From assembly GCA_023512835.1 (NCBI GenBank), contig CM042085.1, forward strand, positions 36,968,324-37,032,323: DNA of 64,000 nt, written 5' to 3'. Made by a program: the position numbers and the translations under genes. A model generated the notes under the pieces. The model searched no databases. It saw only the letters and a program-made list of their open reading frames with translations, and was not told the DNA's origin. This document shows, piece after piece, positions 12,498 through 23,712 of this stretch. The DNA is from Taxillus chinensis (lineage: Eukaryota; Streptophyta; Magnoliopsida; Santalales; Loranthaceae). Every line of letters starts with the position of its first letter. Position 1 is the stretch's first letter.

Positions 12498-13828
12498 GTG
12501 GCTTATTGTATGGGACAAGCCGAGTTGAGGGAGCTTCGAAGGCAAATAGAGGAGTTGGTGAATCAGGGGTATATCAGGCCGAGTACCTCATCTTGGGGGT
12601 GCTCCAGTGCTCTTTGCAAAAAAAGGGAGATGGCACGCTTCGCCTTTGCATTGACTATAGGAAGCTTAATTTGGTAATTGTGAAGAACAAGTATCCATTG
12701 CCTCGGATAGATGACTTGTTTGACCAATTGAGTGGGGCCTAGTGGTTTTCCAAGATAGATTTGTGATTGGGGTATCACCGATTAAGGGTAAGGGAGGTGG
12801 ACATCCCTAAGACGCTTTTGGTGCGGTATGGGCACTATGAGTGGGTAGTGATGCCTTTTGGGCTCACTAATGCACCAATAATGTTCATGCATCTTATGAA
12901 CTAGGTTTTTGCTCCATACTTGGATTCTTTTGTGGTGATGTTTATAGATGATATTTTGGTGTATTCCAAGACGGAGAGGGAGCATGTGGAGCATTTGGCA
13001 ACAGTGTTGCAAACCTTGAGGGACCAGCAGTTGTTTGCTAAGTTTAGCAAATGTGAGTTTTGGATGCAGGAGGTTCATTTTCTTGGCCATGTAGTGTCAC
13101 TGAGGGGGTTAGAGTGGACTCGGCTAAGATTGAGGCTGTATCATCATGGGAGAGGCCAACCAATGTTTTCGAGATTCATAGTTTTCTTGGCTTGACAAGG
13201 TATTATCGTCATTTTGTAGAGAGATTCTCCCATTTGGCGGCTCCTACGACGGCTTTGACCAGGAAGGGAGTGAAGTTTGAGTGGACTGATAAGTGTCAGA
13301 AGCATTTGAGGCCCTCAAAACCCGTTTGACCACTGCACCTGTGTTGAGGTTACCTAGGGAGGACGTCCCACATGAGGTGTATTGTGACGCATCCAGGATT
13401 GGTTTAGGGTGTGTGCTTATACAGGAGCACAGTGTGGTAGCTTATGGATCAAGGCAGTTGAAACCTCATGAGCAGAATTACCCGACTCATGATCTTGAGT
13501 TGGTAGTTGTTATCTTTGCATTGAAGAGTTGGCAGCATTACCCATCGGGGGAAAAGTTTGTGGTATTCTCAGATCACTAGAGCCTTCAGTATATCTTTAC
13601 TCAGAGCGACTTGAATTAGAGGCAGAGGAGATGTGTGGAGTGTTTGCAGACCTATGATTTTACTTTTGCCTACACCCCAGGCAAGGGTAATGTCGTGGCT
13701 GATGCGTTGAGCAGGAAAGGTAAAGCTGAGGTGGCAGTGAGAGAGTGGAAGCTGATGGAGCAGTTGGCGATGTTGCAATTGCAACCTATTGCTCGTGACG
13801 GTGGGATAGTCCTGAGCCCCATTGTTGT
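12498..13828 (+). pseudogene. Reverse transcriptase and RNase H of the Tekay-type element
   Basis: RT motifs appear in order: [44 protein letters not shown] (catalytic FIDD at 12941-12952) and VHFLGHVVS. The connection [12 protein letters not shown] follows. RNase H has [35 protein letters not shown] and the tether TPGKGNVVADALSRK. Stops lie at 12740, 12764, 12902, 13578 and 13617. One-base frameshifts lie near 12597, 13105 and 13300. The domain is cut at 13828-13830 by the nested gypsy LTR and its continuation begins after 22587. Confidence 0.88.
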
Positions 13829-13830
13829 TG
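13667..13830 (+). repeat. Left copy of a 164-bp duplication flanking the nested element
   Basis: The segment from TGCCTACACCCC to CCCATTGTTGTTG in the RNase H/integrase link is present here and again at 22588-22751. I see three substitutions between the copies. It is far longer than a 5-bp target-site duplication. Confidence 0.85.
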
Positions 13831-14507
13831 ACCCGTGTGTAAGAAGTTAACCACAAACACCTTGGATGTTGGTGCACAAGTTTGAGGTAAGAGTTGAGCC
13901 CAAGAGGGGACTTTTGGGAGGTGCATGTGACAAGTGATAACGTACATTTATGCCCTAGGAAGATGCTATGCATATACCTGCGGTTTTAAGCTGTTTTGGC
14001 AGATTTTGGAGCTCACTTTTGATATAGTAGATGGCCTCAAACAATTGGCGTTCAAGAACAAAAGTTGCTGAGAATGAGGTCCTCTACCTACCACAGAAAT
14101 TTCAGAGCATTTGGAGCTGCACATGAATTCACCCATTTCACGTGCAAGCATATTTTTGCTTCTGAGGCCTCTACAAGATGCAAGGAGGTTTGGGGTAAAG
14201 TTTGAGTGCATTTGGAGCTGCACGCCAATTGGGGAATTGGCGTGCAAATTGGTGTGCAGGTATATTTTTGCATGATTGTCATCCTTTTGTTTTGCTGATG
14301 ATTTCTTTCTAAAGGACCAAGTTCAAATAGTGAGTATTTTGGTGTGTATGGATGTGGGAAGGTCATAGCTTGTTCTATCAAAACTACGTCGTTTTGATGC
14401 TGGGATTCACTTAATCAAAACTACGTCGTTTCAGTGTTGTGTTGTCTATATAAGGAGGTGAAGACTCCTTGTTTTAGGTTTAAGGTTCTCTTCACCGCGC
14501 TCGTCCC

Positions 14508-14538
<31 letters not shown>

Positions 14539-14734
14539 CTAGAGAGAGGGAAGGAAGGGGAGCTGCTGGTTGCTGCCGGAGCATCTTGCGTGGGGAGGAC
14601 GGCGTCTAGCGCGGGAGCAAGGAGGATTTGCCTTAAGGTAGGGGTTCTGTCTCACCTGATCTGTTCTGGGGTTAGGCCCTGTGTAGAGGATTTATAGAGC
14701 TTCTGTTGTTATTGTTATACTATTTATATGTAAA

Positions 14735-14762
14735 TTCATATAGGTGTGACCTCCTATATGAA
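14735..14762 (+). other. Conserved LTR hairpin
   Basis: Arms TTCATATAGG and CCTATATGAA around TGTGACCT, about 290 bases after the TATA box. The same hairpin lies at 21431, 25164, 34018, 35286, 37169, 54388 and 60923, and in minus orientation at 42523 and 46446. It falls in the leader/R-U5 part of the predicted transcript. Confidence 0.75.
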
Positions 14763-15121
14763 TGTTGGCCTTCAATGGCAGTTTTTGATGTTTTCTGGTG
14801 TTGGATGGTGAGTGCATATTAAGTGTTCGGTAAAATGCCTGTGTGAATATGTCTGTGTGAATATGCCTAGTAGGTGTTTGATAATATGCCTGTGTGGCTG
14901 GGTTTGTGGGTTTGTGAATGTATGCATGTTAAGCGTTGGGTAAAATACCTGTGAGACTCTGCATGCCAGGTGTTTGATTTTATGCCTGATTGGCTATGCG
15001 AACTAAGTGTTTGGTATTACGCCTGTGATAGTGTGTATGCTACGTGTTTGGTTTAATGCCTGTGTGACCTTGTATGCTGTGTTTGTGGAATCCGGTGGCT
15101 GTGGAAGCTTGGGACTGGAAC

Positions 15122-15272
15122 TGTTAGCCCGTGTGGCTAAGCCTATATGGCTGTGGATATGTTAGCCCATGTGGCTAAGCCTATATGGCTGTGGATATGT
15201 TAGCCCGTGTGGCTAAGCTTGAGTGGTGTGGATATGTTAGCCTATATGGCTAAGCCTGTATGGCTGTGGATA
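15122..15272 (+). repeat. 38-bp tandem repeat, four copies
   Basis: Units begin at 15122, 15160, 15198 and 15235 with TGTTAGCCCGTGTGGCTAAG and then a GGCTGTGGATA phrase. Each unit contains GCC-N5-GGC. The 3' LTR of the same element has eight copies. Confidence 0.85.
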
Positions 15273-15744
15273 TGTGTATGCCGTGTGATTATGGAATACA
15301 ACCTGTTTATATCTTATTGTCACTACACTGCACTTGTACACACCCTCATGTAGACGCTAGGAGCATGAGATAGGTTGGGGAGACATGATCCCTACTGAGC
15401 TGTGGTTGCTCACCCCTCCCTCTATGTTGTGTTTTTTTAAGGAACATACAGGCGTTAGGTGGGACCCCAAGGTGGAAGACCTTATTTACTTTACTGTCTT
15501 TCATTTATGTTATTTTGTGGGAGTTGATGTAACCCAGTGGGGATGAATTGAAAAGAGGATTTTGTTGTAATAAAGACTGGTTTGGATTGTGGATTGCTTT
15601 AATGAACATTACTTTCTTGAATGTGTTGTAGATGTTTAAAATGTTATATTCGGGGTTTGCATCCTAACCCCTTTGCCCTCCGTGTGGGTACAAGGGGAGT
15701 CACGTACCGATTTCCTCGGGTTGGAAATCCGGGGCGTGACAATA

Positions 15745-15756
15745 TGGTATCAGAGC
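15745..15756 (+). other. Primer-binding site of the nested element
   Basis: TGGTATCAGAGC, iMet-tRNA type, three bases after the LTR end at 15741. Confidence 0.85.
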
Positions 15757-16558
15757 ATGGTCTAGTTGGCCTAGGGTAGTGGGCGGATCTGGTTATCCTG
15801 AGTCCTTTGGAGGAGCCTGGAGGGACATGCCTGATCAACATGGTCCTCTTTGAGCCTCTAAGGTGTACTTGGGGTAGTCCAGGACCCGAGGTAGGATTTG
15901 CATGCATTGGCATTAGGGCACTAGTTGCATTTGTTGTCTTTGTGTGATTGTGTGGGTAACCGAGATAAAGCATGTGAGAGAAAATATGAAGAACATGTTT
16001 TAAATTGTGCAACTCTGATTAACTCTGATTTTATGACAACTTGAGCTGTGTGCTTGTGGAATTACTGCTTGTGCAATGTGGTATAATGAGAACTGGAATG
16101 TGTGCAGTGTGTGTAATTGCATGGATAAATGGTTTGAACGTGATAAAGTTTCAATTGTGCAACTCTGAAATTTTGTGATGATTCGAGCATGAAAACATGG
16201 AAAAGAATTTGTGGTATTGAAACTGAGTGCTTGTGAACTTGAAGCTTGTGAAATGTGAACGAACGGAAAATAAAATAAAATAAAATACAATAATGTTGGT
16301 GTTCTGTGAATGATTGAGTATGTGCCTTTGTATGGTATTGTGTGGAGGAAGCGATGTTGTGTTCCAAAACGATGAGATATCCACTTAAGTAAAGGTGCAA
16401 TGTAAAAGGTGTGAACTTGTATAGTCTGTGATGTGCATCCATGAAATTGTGTGGTGATAATGCATGTTTTGAGGTTAGTTATAGCTCAGAATGCCTAGTC
16501 GGTAATGGTATTGAGATTGTTGAGTGATAACCTGGAGTGCTGCCTTTTCGTGGAGCCA

Positions 16559-17180
16559 ATGTCTCCGAAAATTGTGACCTGTGCGACTATTGAGGTAGCA
16601 GAGAAGCCCGCCCCTCGGGCTGGGCAAGTGGGTGAGCTGCAGGATGTAAGTAATGATCTAATCATGGCAGAGGTTGGCATCTTAAGCCTGGTAATTCAAG
16701 AGTTGAAGGATGAGATTCGACAACTGATTAAGAGTGAGGTACGTCGAGAGCTATCAACCCACATCATCGGGGGGATCTTGGGTGAAGATTAATTGAAGCA
16801 TAGTTGTCCTGATTAGCAGAAAGGGGCTCAAGAGGTAGAGACCAGTTTCCCAAAGGGGCTGTTCTTGTTGTGGACAACCGGGGCACTGGAACAGAGAGTG
16901 TGCCAAGAAGCAGTACCGGTGTTACCTCTGTGGAAAAGCAGGACGTCTTCGTACAGTCTATTTTAGTATGGCCGGGAGTGATGCTAGGGGACTGGCTCAG
17001 CGAGCTAGGGGTAAAGCTCAACACCGAGTCCCGATTTGGAGGCAGGAGGACTACCTAGTGAGGCCAGTGGAAGAGCAAGACAGAAATTCACTGGTGGTAT
17101 CGTGCCCCTTTGGTGGGTTGTCGGTTGAGTCTCGTATTGGTTTATGTGAGGTTGGGTGGACCCTATCGTGTCCTGTTTGA
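16559..17180 (+). pseudogene. gag remnant of the nested gag-only element
   Basis: ATG at 16559 opens a 77-codon frame (MSPKIVTCATIEVAEKP...) ending at TAA 16790-16792. An Ile/Glu-rich helix follows the start (DEIRQLIKSEVRREL). After frame changes, a zinc knuckle of C-x2-C-x4-H-x4-C type begins at about 16860 (CSCCGQPGHWNREC). The second knuckle has lost His and the last Cys (CYLCGKAGRLRTVY). The same start and knuckle pair occur at 26721 and 56251, so this is the family's own gag. Its sequence before the knuckles does not resemble the Tekay capsid domain at 10800. Confidence 0.7.
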
Positions 17181-20100
17181 GTTAGCACTTCGAATGGATG
17201 TGGGTGGTGACCTATTAGGAGATATATATTTATAACGCTGGAAGAATAATGAGTAACTAATAAAAATATGGGTGTTGATTTTATAAGTGAGTGATATTCA
17301 ATTTTGGCACATGTGGATAATCAAAGTAACCAAATCTTGTAGGCAACCTTTTTTCTAGTGGGAGGAAATTTAGACTGGCTAGCTAGTAGAGCTTGAGGTG
17401 TGAGGTGATGGCTTGTGGGTTGTTGTGTGACCCCTCCTTGGCAACCTTGAGTAATAGAAATGTGTTTTTATGCGGATAGAGGTATGTGTTGGAATACTAC
17501 ATGAAAGGGATATTCCTATGGTTACCTTTCCAAGTGTTGTGGTTGAAGGAGGAAAACACGGCTAGTATAGCCGCTCCTTGGGTCCATGAGGTGTTGACTT
17601 GTTGGCTAGGGTGGTCGTTGCTAGTTCTTGTTAGTGATTATATAGGTGTTATAGGTTCTCAGATGGCCAAGCAGTAGCCATGTGTTGTGCTTATGGTGTG
17701 TCGAAAACACCGAGTAATGTAAAACAGATATGTTGTGAAACCAGTTTGTGCATGTATGAAATGTGCGGTGTTCTAGAATCGAACTAGCGGCTATGAGTGG
17801 GTTTTGAGGGTTATGCCCGGTGCATCAATTTGGTAAAAAGAGGTAAGCAAGTGAGATTTGGCAGGCCTTGTTCGGGCTATCTTTCTCTAGGGGCGGAGGG
17901 TGTACTTTGGCATGGTAGGGCCATTCCTTTGATTCGTATCTTGTGGGAAGTAGGCTTAGAGGAGGAGAGACGGTGTAAGGCTGGTACGTTATACTCATCA
18001 GGTGTTTTGTGTTTCATTGCTTGTGTGCTGAAAAATGTGGTATTGTGTTGTTGTATGTGTTGCATCTGCGGTAAAGGCATATAGCAGAGTTGCTACGTGT
18101 GGGTGTTGTGACACATATGTGTAGAGGAGGATGAGGCGTGGTGTAGTGGCATATTAACTGTGGTGTGGGGATGAAGAAAAGTGTTAGATGTGATGTTATT
18201 CATATTATTCCTTATCTGGTGTGATGTTTAATATTAAAGTGTTGATAAGCTAGGAAAAGGGTATTAGTGTTATTTATGAGTCAGTCGGCAGTTTTTGCTT
18301 AAAAAGGGTATTAGTGCTACTCACTGGGGAGAGATTTATGTCGGGCGGATATCACAAGGGTGTATGTTTTGGAGCGGTGGTGGTAGGCGGATGATCTATA
18401 TCTGTTCTCCTCGAAAACCTTTCATGTGTAGTATTACACGGTAAGTGAGATGGTTCACGCCATCAAGGTGTTGGTGTATTTGAGACTTTTGTTGGTGTAT
18501 CGAGATGGAACGCGATGGTTGGTATAGGGGAGTTGGTAGGCCATGAGGTGGAGTATGTCATAGAGGCAAAGAACTCCCTTGTGACTTGTGAATGGCGACA
18601 CGAGAGGGATCAATTGTCTTATTGCAGGTGGGAGGATTTTTCCTGGTCAGAGAGAGAGCTGTGTTAGTTATACTTCACCGATGTCAGAGGATAAGTTCCA
18701 CTTCATTGCGTTTGGTGTTTGCCAACTCGGAAAGGCGTTAACACTTGGGCTGTAGTGTACGCCTCAGTTAGTATGCAGGCTGTGGGACCTTAGTGGATAC
18801 CTATTTAACCGTGATCAAGGATGCTAGCACGAAGTGTCCGAGAGGCGTTATAGTGTAGTGTTCTGGTTTATAGACTTCTTTTAGTCGATCCTCACAGTCG
18901 GTGACAAGTGATAGCCGGATGGTGGATTTTGGTCTTGCTGTGGTTGTGTATGGTACTGCATTTGTTGTTTTGAGTTACTCCTTGGACTCCGTTGGGCGTC
19001 TTGTTGATGTGACCGAACTGGTGGAGAGCAAACTTCATCCCCTTGTAGTTGTGTCCTGGATTGTAAGTCATCTTGAGTTCCCTTTGGCATTGGTTGGGTT
19101 CGTTGTTGCGTGTATCGCTATAGAGTGAGGCGGTTTCAGGTTGTGATGCGAGTCTGCTTGTGGTGATATCCTTGTGTGGGACTGTGATTGTGGTTTGCAT
19201 AATGCTTTTCTCTTGTTTGTTTGTGTTTCCTTGTGACCTCTTTGTGTTTGCTGTCAGTGTAAGGTCTACATATGGAGTGTGGCTGCGTTGTAAATTGTTG
19301 GTGTCCGTTGACATCAAATCTCAGTGGTGTCATTGTTAGGTATTTTACATTGTGGAGTGTTGGTCCTATTGTGACACGAGTAGGCGTCTAACGCCGAGTA
19401 CCCTGCTATGTCGATGTAGTGACTTCTCGTTCAATCATATGAATTCTAGCGAATGGATACTTCATGCATAGGCTTATGGTGTTGGCCTTGTTCGGTTGTC
19501 GGGGTCTTAGCGACTCGTGGGAGGTTTCTCAACCTCACTCGTTGTCAGACTTGCTCACATGAGTTGTTATCAGCACGCTAATTGGCCAAGCTCTAGTTCT
19601 GGTTGTGCTCCTGGGTGTTATGTGTTGCTTTGATCTTCTCGTGATGTTTACTACTTGATTTCTCTTTTCAGGGACAAAAAGTTCAAAGGTGGGAAGGTTG
19701 TGAGGACACTCCCTGCGGATGAGTTTGTATGATGTTGGTGAATGGGCAGTGGAACGTTAAACGTGTAGTAGTGTTTTGTTTGTGAGTTGTTCCTTGTGGT
19801 GGTGTTTATGATGTGAGTTGCTCTGTGACCTATGTGATCTGTTAAACGTGTTGGTGATGGGCGTATATGTCTTATACTGTCGTGACATGTGAATACTTGT
19901 GACATGTGTTAGGTGAGGAGAACAAGGGTTGTTTGTGAGATTAGAATATGTGTTTCCCTATCATGCTATGTTGTATTGGGTCTGTGGGTACGTGCCTTCA
20001 TGTGTGTTATGGTGTGATATCTTCAGTCGCGGGTATGTGAATGGTTGTGGGCGATGTGCATCAGCATGTGCGTTTTGGAAGGTGTGTTGTCTTTTAGGGG

Positions 20101-20519
20101 CCGGCACGTCCTGCAGAGGAGACATGGAATGTGAGTCCATGATGCGTGAGCAACACCCAGCGTTGTTCGAGGACGAACAACCTTAAGAGTGGGAGGTGGC
20201 TGTTGGTGGCTGTTGGCCAAGGGATTGTGATGTGTTTTCTTGTATTAGTTGTGTATGATTTGGTGTATTTGTTTTGTCTTTTAGACATGTGTTCATCATT
20301 GTGATGTGTTTTGAGATGTGTATTTGTGACATGCGGATTTGTGTTATATGCATTATTGTGATGCATGTGGTTATGGATTATGGTGGTACCTTGTTATGTG
20401 CCATTATGTGCTGTGCGCGGTGTATGACCCATTTGGGTGTTGTAGCTCACCGTGTGGCAAATGGGTAGCTTGTGTTTGTTTTCCTCGTATGTCATTTCTT
20501 TTCGAGGACGAAAAGTCTT
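17181..20519 (+). other. Interior of the nested element: pol C-terminal scraps and an unassigned 2-kb block
   Basis: At 17900-17970 the reading HGRAIPLIRILW...GLEEE matches the end of Tekay pol (LLRGRTIPSVRVLW...GIEEE). At 20124-20185 the last part, MECESMMREQHPALFEDEQ, appears, just before the untranslated tail. Between them lie about 2 kb (17975-19910) in which I recognise no domain in any frame. Homologous blocks occur in the relatives at 28215-32460 (minus the solo LTR) and 57640-59465. The last 350 bases before the LTR are the element's 3' untranslated tail. Confidence 0.55.
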
Positions 20520-20532
20520 AAGGGGGAGAGGA
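20520..20532 (+). other. Polypurine tract before the 3' LTR
   Basis: AAGGGGGAGAGGA directly abuts the LTR start TGTAATGACCCG at 20533. The same tract occurs at 32867, 36347 and 60008. Confidence 0.8.
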
Positions 20533-22587
20533 TGTAATGACCCGTGTGTAAGAAGTTAAACACAAACACCTTGAATGTTGGTGCACAAGTTTGAGGTAAG
20601 AGATGAGCCCAAGAGGGGACTTTTGGGAGGTGCATGTGACAAGTGATAACGTACATTTATGCCCTAGGAAGATGCTATGCATATACCTGCGGTTTTAAGC
20701 TATTTTGGCAGATTTTGGAGCTTACTTTTGATATAGTAGATGGCCTCAAATAATTGGCGTTCAAGAACAAAAGTTGCTTAGAATGAGGTCCTCTACCTAC
20801 CACAGAAATTTCAGAGCATTTGGAGCTGCACGTGAATTCACCCATTTCACGTGCAAGCATATTTTTGCTTCTGAGGCCTCTACAAGATGCAAGGAGGTTT
20901 GGGGTAAAGTTTGAGTGCATTTGGAGCTGCACGCCAATTGGGGAATTGGCGTGCAAATTGGCGTGCAGGTATATTTTTGCATGATTGTCTTCCTTTTGTT
21001 TTGCTGATGATTTCTTTCTAAAGGACCAAGTTCAAATAGTGAGTATTTTGGTGTGTATGGATGTGGGAAGGTCATAGCTTGTTCCATCAAAACTACGTCG
21101 TTTTGATGCTGGGATTCACTTAATCAAAACTACGTTGTTTCGGTGTTGTGTTGTCTATATAAGGAGGTGAAGACTCCTTGTTTTAGGTTTAAGGTTCTCT
21201 TCAGCTGCTGCAGCCGTCGTAGAGAGAGAGAGAGAGAGAGAGAGAGAAGGAAGGGGAGCTGCTGGTTGCTGCCGGAGCATCTTGCGTGGGGAGGACGGCG
21301 TCTAGCGCGGGAGCAAGGAGGATTTGCCTTAAGGTAGGGGTTCTGTCTCACCTGATCTGTTCTGGGGTTAGGCCCTGTGTAGAGGATTTATAGAGCTTCT
21401 GTTGTTATTGTTATACTATTTATATGTAAATTCATATAGGTGTGACCTCCTATATGAATGTCGGCCTTCAATGGCGGTTTTTGATGTTTTCTGGTGTTGG
21501 ATGGTGAGTGCATATTAAGTGTTCGGTAAAATGCCTGTGTGAATATGTCTGTGTGAATATGCCTAGTAGGTGTTTGATAATATGCCTGTGTGGCTGGGTT
21601 TGTGGGTTTGTGAATGTATGCATGTTAAGCGTTGGGTAAAATACCTGTGAGACTCTACATGCCAGGTGTTTGATTTTATGCCTGATTGGCTATGCGAACT
21701 AAGTGTTTGGCATTACGCCTGTGAAAGTGTGTATGCTACGTGTTTGGTTTAATGCCTGTGTGACCTTGTATGCTGTGTTTGTGGAATTCGGTGGCTGTGG
21801 AAGCTCGGGACTGGAACTGTTAGCCCGTGTGGCTAAGCCTATATGGCTGTGGATATGTTAGCCCATGTGGCTAAGCCTATATGGCTGTAGATATGTTAGC
21901 CTGTGTGGCTAAGCCTGAGTGGCCGTGGATATGTTAGCCCGTGTGGCTAAGCCTGAGTGGCTGTGGATATGTTAGCCCGTGTGGCTAAGCCTGAGTGGCT
22001 GTGGATATGTTAGCCCGTGTGGCTAAGCCCGAGTGGCTGTGGATATGTTAGCCCGTGTGGCTAAGCCTGAGTGGCTGTGGATATGTTAGCCTATATGGCT
22101 AAGCCTGTATGGCTGTGGATATGTGTATGCCGTGTGATTGTGGAATACAACCTGTTTATATCTTATTGTCACTACACTGCACCTGTACACACCCTCATAT
22201 AGAGGCTAGGAGCATGGGATAGGTTGGGGAGACATGATCCCTACTGAGCTGTGGTTGCTCACCCCTCCCTCTATGTTGTGTTTTCTTTCAGGAACATACA
22301 GGCGTTAGGTGGGACCCCAAGGTGGATGTGTTTACTTTACTGTCTTTCATTTATGTTATTTTGTGGGAGTTGATGTAACCCAGTGGGGATGGATTGAAAA
22401 GAGGATTTTGTTGTAATAAAGACTGGTTTGGATTGTGGATTGCTTTAATGAACATTACTTTCTTGAATGTGTTGTGGATGTTTAAAATGTTATATTCGGG
22501 GTTTGCATCCTAATCCCTTTGCCCTCCGTGTGGGTACAAGGGGAGTCACGTACCGGTTTCCTCAGGTTGGAAATCCGGGGCGTGACA
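20533..22587 (+). repeat. 3' LTR of the nested element
   Basis: Runs from TGTAATGACCCG to GGCGTGACA, about 2055 bp. It carries a 26-nt inverted repeat at 20929-20954, TATA box at 21155-21162, GA tract, a hairpin at 21431-21458 and eight copies of the 38-bp repeat at 21818-22121. Longer than its 5' partner mainly through these extra repeat copies. Confidence 0.88.
21818..22121 (+). repeat. 38-bp tandem repeat, eight copies
   Basis: Units begin every 38 bases at 21818, 21856, 21894, 21932, 21970, 22008, 22046 and 22084. The middle units are nearly identical, indicating recent local amplification. Confidence 0.9.
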
Positions 22588-22751
22588 TGCCTACACCCCA
22601 GGCAAGGGTAATGTCGTGGCTGATGCATTGAGCAGGAAAGGTAAAGCTGAGGTGGCAGTGAGAGAGTGGAAGCTGGTGGAGCAGTTGGCGATGTTGCAAT
22701 TGCAACCTATTGCTCGTGACGGTGGGATAGTCATGAGCCCCATTGTTGTTG
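22588..22751 (+). repeat. Right copy of the 164-bp duplication
   Basis: Near-identical to 13667-13830 and placed immediately after the 3' LTR end at 22587. From 22752 the pol sequence continues into integrase. See the finding on recombination between two insertions. Confidence 0.85.
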
Positions 22752-23712
22752 TGCCTGAGTTGTACCAGCGAGTCCGGGAGGGACAATTGGGTGATATAGA
22801 GTGTGAGGTTCTCTGTGCCCGTATAGGGGCTGGCGAGTTATCTGAGGATTGGACAGCGGGTCCTGAGCATGAGTTGTCCTTTCAGGGACGATTGGTAGTG
22901 GCTTCTTCTCTCCGAGACGAGGTGATGAGGGATTTCCATCAGTCTAGAGTTGCTATGCATCATGGGGGTACAAAGATGTACCATGCACTTTGGGGGCATT
23001 TTTGGTGGCCTGGGATGAAACTTGACGCGACTGCATTTGTTTCGAGATGCCTCACTTGTCAGTAGGTGAAGGCTGAGCACCAGTGGTCGGCGGGCATGTT
23101 GCACATAGCAATGGATTTTGTGACTGGTCTTCCACCCACCACTGGGAGGAAAGACATGATATGGGTGATTGTGGATCGGTTAACGAAGTCGGCCCCTTTT
23201 CTTGCCATTCGAGAGAGGGATTCCATTGGGGTGTCGAGTCAGCTTTACGAAATTGTGCGATTGCATGGAGTGCCGTCGTCGATTGTATCCGACAAAGATT
23301 CGAGGTTCACTTCTCATTTTTGGGCAGGCTTGCAGGAGGCTATGGGGACAAAGGTTAGCATGAGTACCGCTTTTCACCCTGAGACTGACGGTCAGACAGA
23401 GAGGGCAAATCAGACCTTGGAGGACATCTTGAGGGCCTGTGTGTTAGATTTTGGGGGTTCGTGGGCAACTCACCATCCTTCGGTGGAGTTTGCCTACAAC
23501 AACAGTTATTAGGCATCCATTGGGATGGCTCCTTTTGAGGTGTTGTATGGGAGGCCGTGTCGTTCACCTTTGTGTTGGACTGAGGTAGGGGAGGCAGCTC
23601 ATTGGGACCACAGTTGGTTCAGGAGGCTACGGAGAAGGTCAAGTTGATTCGTCAGCGCTTGTTCTCTGCTTAGAGTCGACAGAAATCTTATGCAAATCAG
23701 CGGCGACGACCT
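22588..23712 (+). pseudogene. Integrase of the Tekay-type element (continuation after the nested insertion)
   Basis: The zinc-binding HHCC region reads HHGGTKMYHALWGHFWW followed by CLTC. The catalytic core has MDFVTGLPP (first Asp, about 23110), IVSDKDSRFTSHFW (second Asp) and FHPETDGQTERANQ (Glu). All three acidic residues are kept. TAG codons at 23063, 23510 and 23671 replace expected Gln, and a frameshift follows at about 23600. Opens with a duplicated 164-bp piece of the RNase H link. Confidence 0.88.

Larger units (their letters stand above)
13829..15741 (+). repeat. 5' LTR of the nested element (13829-22587)
   Basis: Starts TGACCCGTGTG (TGTAA missing) and ends GGGGCGTGACA. Landmarks inside: a 26-nt inverted repeat at 14220-14245, an ACGT-core palindrome at 14377 and a near copy at 14412, TATA box CTATATAA at 14446-14453, a GA tract at about 14511-14540, a hairpin at 14735-14762, and four copies of a 38-bp repeat at 15122-15272. 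From TATA onward this is R/U5; upstream is U3. Confidence 0.85.
13829..22587 (+). mobile_element. Nested gag-only gypsy element (TR-GAG-like), two LTRs
   Basis: It consists of two LTRs (13829-15741 and 20533-22587), an iMet primer-binding site at 15745, a decayed gag with zinc knuckles, remnants of the pol C terminus, and a polypurine tract at 20520-20532. No RT or integrase domain is visible in the 4.8-kb interior. Plant non-autonomous LTR elements that keep only gag are known as TR-GAG elements. It lies in the RNase H/IN link of the Tekay-type element. It has no 5-bp target duplication, and its left LTR lacks the first five bases (TGTAA). Confidence 0.8.

Noticed and set aside
13966..14247. 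Recurrent 93-97 codon frame (MHANSPIGVQLQ...) antisense in LTRs at 13966, 20675, 53632, 60162 and plus-strand at 46939
   Set aside because: Its recurrence is explained by the LTR repeat itself; it spans the U3 inverted repeats, has no gag/pol-like or known domain, and other LTR subfamilies do not keep it.
21818..22121. CRISPR-like array
   Set aside because: Direct head-to-tail 38-bp units without spacers, in a eukaryotic LTR.
13667..22751. 164-bp repeats as a target-site duplication
   Set aside because: Gypsy integrases make 5-bp duplications, as seen at five other insertions here; 164 bp needs another explanation.
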